From VRUE01 sp963817905 (GTDB lineage: Bacteria > Actinomycetota > Thermoleophilia > Solirubrobacterales > 70-9): a DNA stretch of 64,000 nt. This document shows, in pieces, positions 25,226 through 32,914 of this stretch. The position numbers and the translations under genes are program-made. The notes beneath the pieces were generated by a model. It was not told the DNA's origin and did not search any database. It saw only the letters and a program-made list of their open reading frames with translations. Each line of letters begins with the position of its first letter. Position 1 is the stretch's first letter. Location of the stretch: positions 1,054,001-1,118,000 of the forward strand of contig CAWFPS010000003.1 of NCBI GenBank assembly GCA_963817905.1, read 5' to 3'.

Positions 25226-25792
25226 ATGCCCGCCGCCGAGAAGGTCGACAGCAGTGTTAGCTGCCCCAAGTGCGGTGTGGCTCGGCCTGCTGACCTGGCG
25301 CAGACCATTCCGCGACCGCCCTGCCCCGAGTGCGGGGCGCAAGGCATCGCAATCTCGGTCGGCATCGCAAGCGAGTTGAGCCTGGCCAGTGAACTGCAGG
25401 TGGCGATCAGGCCTAAAGACCAAACGCACGGATGGGAGCGCCGCTGGGCAAATATCCAGGCCGAGCTTCAGCGCCTGCTCGCCCCGCGTGACGGAACGCT
25501 CTCCGGCGCTGCCGTCCACGCGGCTCAACGCGAGCTTCTGGGCTTCTACGTGCGCGCCTACCACGTGAAGGACGCGCTTAAGGTCGAAGCCCCTGCGACG
25601 GGCGTCAGCGGCCCCGAAATCGAGGCCGCGGTTGACGCCGATCCGGACCTCGCGCTGCTTGTCGATCTGGCCAACGTAGTGAAGCACCTCAAACTGAACA
25701 GGCCCCCGCGCAGCGGCGATGAACCGCACATCGGGCAGGTCCAGGGTTCGCAAGCGGCATCGGGTAAGGGGGCTGGCGTCTTGAGCAAGTGA
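25226..25792 (+). CDS. zinc-ribbon hypothetical protein
   Basis: The 188-residue product opens with two CxxC pairs ('SCPKCGVARP' and 'PPCPECGAQG'), forming a probable zinc ribbon. A helical domain follows, with 'FYVRAYHVKDALKVE' and 'LALLVDLANVVKHLKLNRP', a pattern seen in uncharacterised proteins of mobile elements. It lies 11 bp after the AbiEii gene on the same strand and could be an extra component of that system or independent. Function unknown. The 234 bases after it (25793-26026) hold no gene I can support. Confidence 0.55.
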   Translation: MPAAEKVDSSVSCPKCGVARPADLAQTIPRPPCPECGAQGIAISVGIASELSLASELQVAIRPKDQTHGWERRWANIQAELQRLLAPRDGTLSGAAVHAAQRELLGFYVRAYHVKDALKVEAPATGVSGPEIEAAVDADPDLALLVDLANVVKHLKLNRPPRSGDEPHIGQVQGSQAASGKGAGVLSK

Positions 25793-26026
25793 TCGAGCAC
25801 AAGGGCCAAGATCTCGACGGCCTGGACTTCGCCCAGGCTGGGGTGGCTGCTTGGGAGCGCTGGCTTGTCAGGTGGGGGCTGCTGCCAGCGCCGTAGGGCC
25901 GCCCCCTCGGCGTGGATCACTCGCAGCGACAGCCCGCAGCGGCAAGGTTACGGCTGATCAGACGGTCCCGCGCGCCGGTGCCAGCTCCGTCCGCACTGGC
26001 GACGGGGTGGTGTGCCCGGATCCGGC

Positions 26027-26782
26027 CTAATCAGCATCGAGCCGAAGTTGACTTGGTGCGCGGTCGGCAGGCGGGACGGGCGTCGCAAGTGCCTCGGCCA
26101 GAAGCTCCTCGTCGAAGGTCCGGGCGCCGAAGCGTTCGCGCACCAGACGCACTCCCTCCCCTTCCCTATCGCCTTGGGTAGGCGGCGGGACGAAGATCGG
26201 GCGACCTTGTTCAGCGGCAAAGCGGACGGTGTGCAGCGTCCCGCTTCCAAGCTCGCACTCAATGATCAGAACGGCCGCCGCTATGCCGCTGATCAGCCGA
26301 TTGCGAGCGACGAGGTAGCGAGTACGTGCCGGCGTTCCCGGGGTCTGCTCGCTGATAAGCGCCCCACCAGCGGAGACGATCTGGCTGGCGAGCGGCCGGT
26401 TGCGCGGCGGCGAGATCTCATCGAGTCCACCGCCGAGCACCGCAATCGTTTCCGCGCCTGCAGCCAACGCCGCCTCATGAGCGACGGCGTCAACCCCTTC
26501 CGCGAGGCCACTGACGATCCCCGCCCCGGCAGAAGCGACCCGCGCACTCAACTCCCGGGCGACAGCCAACCCCTCGATACTCGCCCTGCGAGAGCCGACG
26601 ACCGCGAGCAATCCGAGCGACGCAAGCACCTTTGTCCGCCCGCGAACGAAGAGCCTTGGCGGTGCCGCCGGAATGTCGCGCAGACGGGGCGGGTAGCACC
26701 GCCCACCTATCAATACGGCAACGACATCGCCCTTGCCTGACGCGCGAGCGTCCGATTCCTGCTCACCGCGAATCACCTCCAA
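26027..26782 (-). CDS. DprA/Smf-like SLOG-domain protein
   Basis: The 251-residue protein has the DprA Rossmann core: 'YPPRLRDIPAAPPRLFVRG', 'LAVVGSRRASIEG', 'GIVSGLAEGVDAVAHEAAL', 'IAVLGGGLDEI', 'LISEQTPG', 'YLVARNRLISGIAAAVLIIE' and 'GSGTLHTVRFAAEQGRPIFVPPP'. It lacks the C-terminal winged helix and N-terminal SAM domain of many chromosomal DprA proteins. Classical DprA loads RecA on incoming single-stranded DNA. SLOG-fold relatives in defence islands are predicted nucleotide sensors. It follows the DUF6527 gene on the same strand after 70 bp and may belong to the ubiquitin-like operon. The start (TTG 26782) is uncertain. Confidence 0.78.
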   Translation of the reverse strand: MEVIRGEQESDARASGKGDVVAVLIGGRCYPPRLRDIPAAPPRLFVRGRTKVLASLGLLAVVGSRRASIEGLAVARELSARVASAGAGIVSGLAEGVDAVAHEAALAAGAETIAVLGGGLDEISPPRNRPLASQIVSAGGALISEQTPGTPARTRYLVARNRLISGIAAAVLIIECELGSGTLHTVRFAAEQGRPIFVPPPTQGDREGEGVRLVRERFGARTFDEELLAEALATPVPPADRAPSQLRLDAD

Positions 26783-26852
26783 GCCCGCAGGATAGGGCTA
26801 CCAATCCAGCCCACGCGATGACGTTGACCGTGGACCCTGGGAATCGAGCAAG

Positions 26853-27194
26853 CTAGTTCGACCATTGAACGCGACCGTCACGAATCCAGAAATGGCAGCG
26901 CCGTTTGCTTCCATTGAAGTCGATCGAAGGAAAGATGTTCGGGCCGGTCTCCGCGTCAACGACGCGCCAGCGCGGTTGCCTGCTCGCGGCCAAGCTCACC
27001 GTCAGCCGGTGCCCGGACCCACAGGGACACTCGAGCACCAGCCACTTTGGATTCTCCGGCGTGCCGACGATCGCGAGCTGGTGGCGAGGCAAGCTCTCGG
27101 GCAGCTCGGCCTGAGAGGAGTAGCGCTCGATCCGATCCAGCCGCGGGGCAGTTATACGCCGACGTCGCCACCAATCGGTGAGCCGAGCCCTCAC
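26853..27194 (-). CDS. DUF6527 family protein of ubiquitin-like operon
   Basis: The 113-residue protein has a short basic leader, then 'WLVLECPCGSGHRLTVSL' (a CxC zinc-knuckle-like motif), 'RWRVVDAETGPNIFPSI' and a C-terminal 'RRCHFWIRDGRVQW'. This is the usual DUF6527 ending with a Cys-His pair and a W in the last strand. Genes of this family are recurrent partners of bacterial E2 and ThiF/E1 genes. Its role is unknown; a target-recognition or E3-like function has been guessed. It overlaps the E1 stop by 4 bp, so it is translationally coupled. Confidence 0.72.
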   Translation of the reverse strand: MRARLTDWWRRRRITAPRLDRIERYSSQAELPESLPRHQLAIVGTPENPKWLVLECPCGSGHRLTVSLAASRQPRWRVVDAETGPNIFPSIDFNGSKRRCHFWIRDGRVQWSN

Positions 27195-28549
27195 GACCAG
27201 CCGATCCCAAGCGGTGGCTCCCGGTCGGCCCGGCCAAGGACGTCGGGGTCCACGCAGAAGTGCGCCCCGACGGGCGCTCCCGCCAAGCGCCTCACCTCGC
27301 GCCGCGGAGGGCGGATCAGGATCTCCGAGGAGGGAGTCTCTTCGCCGTAGCCGAAGAGGCGCTGCAGCATCTCATCGACCGCGAAGGCGGCAGTCATCGT
27401 CGTATAGGTGATCACGGCGGGGTCGGGATCGGCGAGTCCCCGGGCATAGCCCTCCTCAGCGAGTCCTTCGCGCTCGACCTCCGGAAGCTGCTCTTCACGC
27501 AACCGGTGTGGATCGATCCGCCCGCGGCAGAACAGGCATGGGGTTCCGGGGGTCATCACGCTCACCCGCGCGTCCAAGCCGCGCACCTCATCCTCTGCGG
27601 CGCTGATCACGACCCCGAGGTCGATCACGGTCACGCAGTAGTAGTAGGCGAGCCGCGAGAGCACCGCGCGGCCGACATTGTCGTCGGTGCAGCCGAACAC
27701 GACATCGCAGCCGCGCAACACCTCGAAGGCGCCGCGCTCGGTGACTTTGGCGCAACGGGACTCCACGACCGTTCCGAGGCCGATCTCTCGCGCTGAGGCC
27801 GCAAGAACGTCCGCCTTCGGCTTGCCGACGTCGGCCATCGTCGATCCGTGGATGCGGGTGAGATTCGTCGCGCTCACCTCATCGTCGTCGATCAGCACGA
27901 CCTCGCCGACGCCGAGGCGGACCAGCTGCTCGAAGACCGCCGATCCGGTTCCGCCGGCGCCGACGACCCCGACCCGCAGGCACTTGAGGAGCCCCTGTCC
28001 ATCGCGACCAAAAACCCGTATCTGGCGATCGAAAGACGCGGGCGAGCCGGCATCGCCGCCCGATGAACCATCGGCCGAGGCGAAGAGACGGATGCGGTCA
28101 CCGACCACCCGCAACCGGTGCACGGGATCTGCGCCGAGGGTGCCGGTGAAGCGCGGCGAGGCAGCGGAGCCTCCCAAGATCAGGCTGGCGTAGGGCTTGC
28201 CGGTGCGAGCCCCGAAGACCGGCGCGAGTCCTCGCGCCACTTGGTGATCGTGGTGGGAGGGTCGGGGGTCGGCGCCGGGGTGGGTATGGAAGAAGATCGG
28301 CTGCCAATTCCCCGCGGCAGCCGCGGCGAGCGCGGGCATCCAGCCCTCGGAGCGAATCTTCATCTCATCGGCACGCCGCAGGGCATAGGCCTCGCGCGGG
28401 ATCCAGATCGCGCGGTTCAAACAGAGAGTGATGCGGCCCTGCTCCTCGGCGCGCCCGGCGAGGAGGACCGCAGCCGACTCCTCCTCTTCGTTCAAGGCCA
28501 GTCGAAGTTCCTCCCAGAGGCGCTCGGTGGCGGCAATTCGGACCTCCAT
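27191..28549 (-). CDS. JAB deubiquitinase-E1 (ThiF) fusion protein
   Basis: I placed the start at ATG 28549, overlapping the E2 stop (TGATG). The longer frame upstream overlaps E2. The first 150 residues are a JAB/JAMM metalloprotease with 'FFHTHPGADPRPSHHD' (HxHx7SxxD, about 88-101) and an upstream Glu in 'NEEEESAAVLLAG'. Residues from about 175 on form the E1 adenylation domain: 'VGVVGAGGTGSAVFEQL', 'LIDDDEVSATNLTRIHGS', 'GKPKADVLAA', 'DVVFGCTDDNVGR' and a Cys-rich 'GTPCLFCRGRIDP'. It would both process and activate the ubiquitin-like protein encoded upstream. The fusion links the two opposing activities in one chain. Confidence 0.88.
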   Translation of the reverse strand: MEVRIAATERLWEELRLALNEEEESAAVLLAGRAEEQGRITLCLNRAIWIPREAYALRRADEMKIRSEGWMPALAAAAAGNWQPIFFHTHPGADPRPSHHDHQVARGLAPVFGARTGKPYASLILGGSAASPRFTGTLGADPVHRLRVVGDRIRLFASADGSSGGDAGSPASFDRQIRVFGRDGQGLLKCLRVGVVGAGGTGSAVFEQLVRLGVGEVVLIDDDEVSATNLTRIHGSTMADVGKPKADVLAASAREIGLGTVVESRCAKVTERGAFEVLRGCDVVFGCTDDNVGRAVLSRLAYYYCVTVIDLGVVISAAEDEVRGLDARVSVMTPGTPCLFCRGRIDPHRLREEQLPEVEREGLAEEGYARGLADPDPAVITYTTMTAAFAVDEMLQRLFGYGEETPSSEILIRPPRREVRRLAGAPVGAHFCVDPDVLGRADREPPLGIGWS

Positions 28550-28935
28550 CACGCCGCCACCGCCGGTGCGCCCTTCTCCAGGTCGGTGCGGATCAGGCAC
28601 AAGTAGGTCTGCAGGTTGTCGATCCCCGGCCGCCACGCAACCGCCAGGTGCCGCGACCAACGCTGCCATGTCCGGCCCTGGTAGTCGAGGCGGTCCCCGG
28701 TCGCAGCCGGAATTCCACCGGCGACGTAGCGGACGATCGGATGCGTCCAGTACATGTCCGGGGCGGCGTCGGGGAATCCCCCGGGCAGGCGCAGGAGGAG
28801 ATCGACGATCTGCGGCTCATAGCCCTCGGGGAGGCAAAAGCCACGGATAATCAGTGAGAACATCTGGCCCTCGGCGATCACCTCATAGGAGAAGCCCCGC
28901 TCACGCAGGTATGCCTCATCGCCCTCGCTCAGCAT
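28549..28935 (-). CDS. bacterial E2/UBC-like conjugating enzyme
   Basis: The 128-residue product matches the prokaryotic E2 family that accompanies multiubiquitin-type proteins: 'LLLRLPGGFPDAAPDMYWTHP' in two parts and 'TWQRWSRHLAVAWRPGIDNLQTYLCLI'. The P-G-F-P-D-x-x-P-D-M segment corresponds to the PxxP region of UBC folds. Two cysteines (in 'RGFCLPEG' and 'TYLCLIR') are candidates for the thioester residue, but I cannot assign it. The His of 'WSRHL' is conserved in relatives. It overlaps the UBL gene by 7 bp and E1 by one base. Confidence 0.83.
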   Translation of the reverse strand: MLSEGDEAYLRERGFSYEVIAEGQMFSLIIRGFCLPEGYEPQIVDLLLRLPGGFPDAAPDMYWTHPIVRYVAGGIPAATGDRLDYQGRTWQRWSRHLAVAWRPGIDNLQTYLCLIRTDLEKGAPAVAA

Positions 28936-29207
28936 GGGCGTCCGGGGTTGATCACACTCGGGGCGGTGAAGAAGTGCATCCCCTCGCGCAACTTCACCGA
29001 CTCCTCGTTTTCGATCCGCCGGTCCTCCCCGCCGGGCACCTCCAGCCAGAGGTCGAACTCAGGGCCGATGTCGGGATCGGGCAGGGCGCGCAGCTCGGCT
29101 CCGGTCAGCTCCTCCTGCTCGACCTTGAACGGCTTGCGGTCGATGTGGATGACGATCTGCTTGGGCTTGTGAGGCTTTTTGGCAGCCTCGGCACTGGGTG
29201 AGCTCAT
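28929..29207 (-). CDS. ubiquitin-like (multiubiquitin-domain) protein, single repeat
   Basis: The 92-residue protein is a beta-grasp modifier. After a Lys/Pro-rich leader come 'KQIVIHIDRKPFKVEQEELT', 'GAELRALPDPDIGPEFDLWL' and 'VKLREGMHFFTAPSVINPG'. The chain continues three residues (RPC) beyond the N-P-G, so the conjugatable glycine would be exposed only after trimming, which fits the JAB domain encoded downstream. Many relatives have two or more repeats; this has one. A strong AGGAGG site lies 4-9 bases before the ATG. It is the first of four overlapping genes. Confidence 0.83.
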   Translation of the reverse strand: MSSPSAEAAKKPHKPKQIVIHIDRKPFKVEQEELTGAELRALPDPDIGPEFDLWLEVPGGEDRRIENEESVKLREGMHFFTAPSVINPGRPC

Positions 29208-29291
29208 GGCTCCTCCTCGCGTTGTTTACGGAGGAGAAGCTAGAAACTCTTCCGGATGGAATGAATGAAACGTAATTCAGATGCCTGCTGA

Positions 29292-29702
29292 CTAATTCAG
29301 GCTGACCCGAGAGAGAGCCTCCTCGGCCCAGGAAACACGGTAGATCAGCGACGGCTGCTTCTCCTTGATCTCCTTGTCGAGATCGATATCGCCCTCGAGG
29401 AAATGAAGGCGGCCGTTGAGCAGCAGCGTGTGCTTTTTGCCCAGCTCTGGGGCCTGCTTTAGACCCTCGGCGGTCCGCTCGAGCATCTCGAGGTCGATGC
29501 CGGCGCTGCGCAGGTGGCCGAGGATGCGCGCCTTGAGCGTGTCTTGAAAGGAGAAGAGGTTGGGCCGCCCGGCGCCCGTTGAGACGTTGAAGCTCGGCTC
29601 GAGCAAGCCTCGCTTGACCCAGGTGTGGAGGGTGCGGTACTCGACTTCGGCCGCTTCGGCTACCTGGGGGAGCGTGAGCGGCGTATCGGGCGAAACTGCC
29701 AT
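29292..29702 (-). CDS. MerR-like HTH protein upstream of UBL operon
   Basis: The N-terminal 60 residues ('LPQVAEAAEVEYRTLHTWVKRGLLEPSFN', read in parts) are a MerR-type winged helix with the wing 'RPNLFSFQDTLKARIL'. The remaining 75 residues are acidic, helical and of unknown role, with no cysteine-rich effector site. The gene lies 84 bp upstream of the UBL gene on the same strand and divergent from the PIN gene, so it probably controls the ubiquitin-like operon. The gap contains two copies of taattcag, which might be part of an operator. Confidence 0.68.
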   Translation of the reverse strand: MAVSPDTPLTLPQVAEAAEVEYRTLHTWVKRGLLEPSFNVSTGAGRPNLFSFQDTLKARILGHLRSAGIDLEMLERTAEGLKQAPELGKKHTLLLNGRLHFLEGDIDLDKEIKEKQPSLIYRVSWAEEALSRVSLN

Positions 29703-29896
29703 GCGGTGACTCCTTCCCTTCTGGTGGCGCGCAGTGGGGCAAGGCTACTGAGCGCAGTGGCCGTCTCCGCGCGGGCGGCGTTGGCGGGTCGATCGGCGCT
29801 CGGAGATAGCGGCTTGTTTGTCGAGCGGAGAGGTGCTTGCCGGCCGCCCGAGCAGGGTCGGCTCGGGCATCGGCAGAACGCCCACCCGCGCCGGGT

Positions 29897-31282
29897 ATGT
29901 TCAATGCGTTGATCGTGATTCTCGACACCTGCGCCTTGCACGGCGATGTCTACGCCGAAAGACCGTTGGCGAGCACCCTGTTCGACGCCGCTGCTGAGCG
30001 AGAGGATCTGGACATCTGGATCCCGTCAGTGGTCGTCGACGAGCTCGTGCGGGGGTTTCCGGAACGGCTGAAGGATCTGATCCGGGGCGTGAAGGGTCTG
30101 CGGCACGACGCCTCTGCGTTCGGCTGGGACCTGCCTTCTTTGCCCGATGCCGACGCCGAGGTCGAGGCATACCGACGACGGCTCGAAGAGCGCTTGCGCG
30201 AGGCAGGCGTGCGAATCGCACCTCCGCCGGAGCGGGCAGGACTGATCGCCGAGTGGGTGGCTCAGCGACGCCAGCCAATTCCCGGCGACGGGTCCGGCGC
30301 CGTCGACGCGCAGATCTGGCTGACGGCCGCTGAGGCTGCGGAAACCGGGCGGGTCGCGTTGATCAGCGGCAACTCGAGCGACTTCTCCGACCCCGAGGAC
30401 ACATCCAGCCCGCACAAGGTCCTGCGGCAGGATCTCGAATCCTGGGGCATCTCACCGGCCCAAATCGAGATCTTCCCCCGGATCCTCGAGTTCAACGAGC
30501 GGCACATCACCCCCTCCGTGGAGGCAACCGAGCAGGCGCGAGCGCTTCTCGCGCAGGCGGACAGCCGGCGGGCGCTGCTCAGCGAGATCGAGTCGGCGGT
30601 CGCCTGGTCGCCGCTCGATGTCGAAGACTGGGATCTTGGCGCCCCCGACATCGAAGAAGCGACGCTAGGCGCCCTCGACATCGGCACGCTTCGGCTGGTC
30701 CGCGCCGACCCTGGTGCCAAGGGGCTGTCGCTGACCCTTGAGGCGTACGGAACGGCGACGGTCGATCTGGGGATGTTTCGGCCCGACGCTCTCGGCCTGT
30801 CCGAGGACAGCCCGATCGTCGTCGATGACTGGGATTGGAACGAGTGGAACGTTTCGGCCCACACCGAAGTGGAGGCCTCGGTCCTGCTCGAGGTGCTGTA
30901 TGCGAATAAAGACTTCGCAGTCTCGGTCGACGAGGTTTCGCAGATCGAGGAGGTACAGCTATTGGAACTCCTCGACGCCTGGCTCGATCGGGGCGGCGAG
31001 GTCGCCTTTGACGTCGTCGCCGAGAGCTTCGATGTCTCCGGTCAGCAGGAGGCCCGCGCCGTGCAGTCGCAAGCCGTCGAGAAGTTCTACTTCAAAGACG
31101 GCAATCTCTATCTCCGGGCAGAATTTACGGTCGACTACGCGAATCCGGTGGACGAGGAAGACCGGGAACTTTCAGCGGAAAACATCACTGAACATGTGGT
31201 TGACCTGCGAATCGAGGCGCCCGACCTCGAGAACATGGAGTGCGGCGAGGTCACCTGGGTCGAGGAGGCCTTCCCGACCTGA
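29897..31282 (+). CDS. PIN-like (DUF4935) domain protein
   Basis: The 461-residue protein begins with 'LIVILDTCALHGDVYAERP', the first acidic motif of a PIN-type nuclease. It continues with 'IWIPSVVVDELVRGF', 'GSGAVDAQIWLTAAEA' and 'RVALISGNSSDFSDPE', giving the expected set of Asp/Glu ligands within 170 residues. The other 290 residues are acidic and beta-rich and may be a regulatory or recognition region. PIN proteins are RNases often used in toxin or defence roles. It is divergent from the MerR-like gene (about 195 bp) and ends 20 bp before a tRNA-Val. No antitoxin neighbour is visible. Confidence 0.72.
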   Translation: MFNALIVILDTCALHGDVYAERPLASTLFDAAAEREDLDIWIPSVVVDELVRGFPERLKDLIRGVKGLRHDASAFGWDLPSLPDADAEVEAYRRRLEERLREAGVRIAPPPERAGLIAEWVAQRRQPIPGDGSGAVDAQIWLTAAEAAETGRVALISGNSSDFSDPEDTSSPHKVLRQDLESWGISPAQIEIFPRILEFNERHITPSVEATEQARALLAQADSRRALLSEIESAVAWSPLDVEDWDLGAPDIEEATLGALDIGTLRLVRADPGAKGLSLTLEAYGTATVDLGMFRPDALGLSEDSPIVVDDWDWNEWNVSAHTEVEASVLLEVLYANKDFAVSVDEVSQIEEVQLLELLDAWLDRGGEVAFDVVAESFDVSGQQEARAVQSQAVEKFYFKDGNLYLRAEFTVDYANPVDEEDRELSAENITEHVVDLRIEAPDLENMECGEVTWVEEAFPT

Positions 31283-31301
31283 GCCGAGTCCGTCCGTCGC
31301 A

Positions 31302-31374
31302 TGGGCGGTGACGGGCTCGAACCGCCGACCCCCTGCTTGTAAAGCAGGTGCTCTCCCAACTGAGCTAACCGCCC
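31302..31374 (-). tRNA. tRNA-Val (UAC), copy with variant T-stem
   Basis: The minus strand folds fully: acceptor GGGCGGU/ACCGCCC, anticodon stem CCUGC/GCAGG, loop UUUACAA with anticodon UAC, discriminator A. The T-stem is GGCGG/CCGUC instead of the ACUGG/CCAGU of the copies at 46342 and 58980, with pairing preserved. It therefore has a separate ancestry and was probably brought in by an element. It is squeezed between two genes (20 bp and 52 bp away), leaving no room for integrase arm sites. Confidence 0.92.
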
Positions 31375-31425
31375 GGGAGGTCTCGATGATTATGGCGCGT
31401 GACGCGCGAGATTTGCGGCTGGCGC

Positions 31426-32088
31426 TCATGGGGGTCCTTTCGGTGCCGGCAGGCCGTTATCTCTCAGGTATTCGCGATAGCCGTCATGCTCCATCCCGAC
31501 AAAGCAGGTCTCGGTGACCAGATCCGCCACCGGCCCGCTTTCTGCGACGAGATTGCACGCAAGTCGAATATCCGGGCGGGGGTTCTGCCACCCGTCGGCT
31601 CTCGCCCTCAAGATCTTCTCGTAGCGCTCACCGAAAAGCGTCAGGTTGGTGACGCCGGGCAACGCGGCGCTGGGCGAGAGGATGCCTCGAAAGCCGGCGG
31701 CGCGCAGGTCGTCGGCAAGCCCTTGGGAGGCGCTGTGCTCGCCGACGGCCAGACGCGGGTCCAGGCCGCATGCGCTGTAGAGACCGAAGGTCGACAGATC
31801 GGCGATCTCCTTCTCCTCGACATAGATGTGCCAGAGGCGACGCCGGTACTCCTCCCCCCGCGGCTTGGCACGGATCCGCTCATAGCGCACCAACTCCGCC
31901 CAGGCGCCGAGTGGCTCGAGGGCCATGTACTGCGCATACCCCTCCCCCTCGCGATGCCAGCGCCCGCCGACCTGACTGGGAACCCGCTCCCCGGCTGAGT
32001 GAAAGAATGGCGCGGTTTCCGGCGCCGCCTGACGGAAGGCGAACCAGGTCCCGCTCAGCCGTTCGGGCTCATCCGCCCAGCTGGCCAC
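31426..32088 (-). CDS. RES-domain toxin
   Basis: The 220-residue protein shows the RES fold signature: 'GTWFAFRQAAPETAPFF', 'VGGRWHREGEGYAQYMALEP', 'AWAELVRYE', and 'ILSPSAALPGVTNLTLFGER'. The Arg, Tyr/Trp and Ser residues of the NAD-binding cleft are in place. RES toxins deplete NAD+ by phosphorolysis or hydrolysis. It overlaps the upstream antitoxin gene by 20 bp, the usual Xre-RES order. At 220 residues it is somewhat longer than average. Confidence 0.82.
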   Translation of the reverse strand: MASWADEPERLSGTWFAFRQAAPETAPFFHSAGERVPSQVGGRWHREGEGYAQYMALEPLGAWAELVRYERIRAKPRGEEYRRRLWHIYVEEKEIADLSTFGLYSACGLDPRLAVGEHSASQGLADDLRAAGFRGILSPSAALPGVTNLTLFGERYEKILRARADGWQNPRPDIRLACNLVAESGPVADLVTETCFVGMEHDGYREYLRDNGLPAPKGPP

Positions 32089-32791
32089 GCGATCCCCGCG
32101 CCAGGTCGATCAGGCGCGCGTAGGCGTTCGGATCCTCGCCGAGCACCTCCAATGGGGTGAGGCCGTCGAGTTGGTCACGCTCGGCCTCGAACCACATGAC
32201 CAGTCCATGCGGAGTGATCGAGTCGCGCAGATAGCTCAAGATCTGAGCGACAGTGACTATGCGTCGTCGCTTCGCGCTGAGACGAACGGGAGCACCGGCC
32301 TTCCACGCCGCCGCGGTCTTCGTCGAGGTATCGAGAAGAGTGGCTACATCCGACAGATTGACGTTGGCAAAAACGCCGAAGATCAGCTCAAGCGCAGCGG
32401 CCGGGTCATCGAGGTTTTGGTGGAAGAGGCGCCGCTGGATACGTCGCAGTACATCGGCAGTCCGCATCCAAGCCAGCTCGACTTCTCCTTCGGGGTCCAG
32501 GCCCTCGCAATCTGCCTCGATCAGCTTGCCGAGCTCGACCGTGTACTCGAGCAGCTTGCGCAGGTCATAGTCGTCTACGCCGTCAGGAAAAGTGGCTGAA
32601 AGGGTCAGCACCGCGTCCTGCACCTGCCGGTACCACTCCTGCCGCTGTGCGGCGATTCCGTCCGGCTCCTCGGTCTCGGCGGCAGGCTGCTCAGGGAGTC
32701 GCTCGAGTAGGCGCAACTCGACATCTTCGAGCTTGCCAACCGCCTCAGCCAGCCCCTCGTCGGGGGGAGCTATGAAATCAACAGCCTCCAT
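32069..32791 (-). CDS. Xre/MbcA/ParS-type antitoxin for RES toxin
   Basis: The C-terminal 120 residues hold a helix-turn-helix ('LSDVATLLDTSTKTAAAWKAG') followed by the toxin-binding region 'WFEAERDQLDGLTPLEVLGE' and 'YARLIDLARGSRGQL'. These are the hallmarks of the MbcA/ParS/Xre antitoxins. About 110 extra N-terminal residues, acidic and helical, are not part of the usual antitoxin (about 150 residues in all). They may form an extra domain or dimerisation arm. The gene precedes and overlaps the RES toxin. Confidence 0.78.
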   Translation of the reverse strand: MEAVDFIAPPDEGLAEAVGKLEDVELRLLERLPEQPAAETEEPDGIAAQRQEWYRQVQDAVLTLSATFPDGVDDYDLRKLLEYTVELGKLIEADCEGLDPEGEVELAWMRTADVLRRIQRRLFHQNLDDPAAALELIFGVFANVNLSDVATLLDTSTKTAAAWKAGAPVRLSAKRRRIVTVAQILSYLRDSITPHGLVMWFEAERDQLDGLTPLEVLGEDPNAYARLIDLARGSRGQLGG

Positions 32792-32914
32792 CTTTCCGTC
32801 CGTGCCTCTCTTGATCCATTAAACTTCTAGTGCGACAGGAAGTCTACAGGAGTTTGATGTTTCCGACGTGATATAGGTATTGCTGAGTTCTTCGCCGTAA
32901 AATACCCTGCACAA

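Noticed and set aside
26012..26740. Plus-strand frame opposite the DprA-like gene
   Set aside because: The minus strand carries the full set of DprA motifs; this frame has none.
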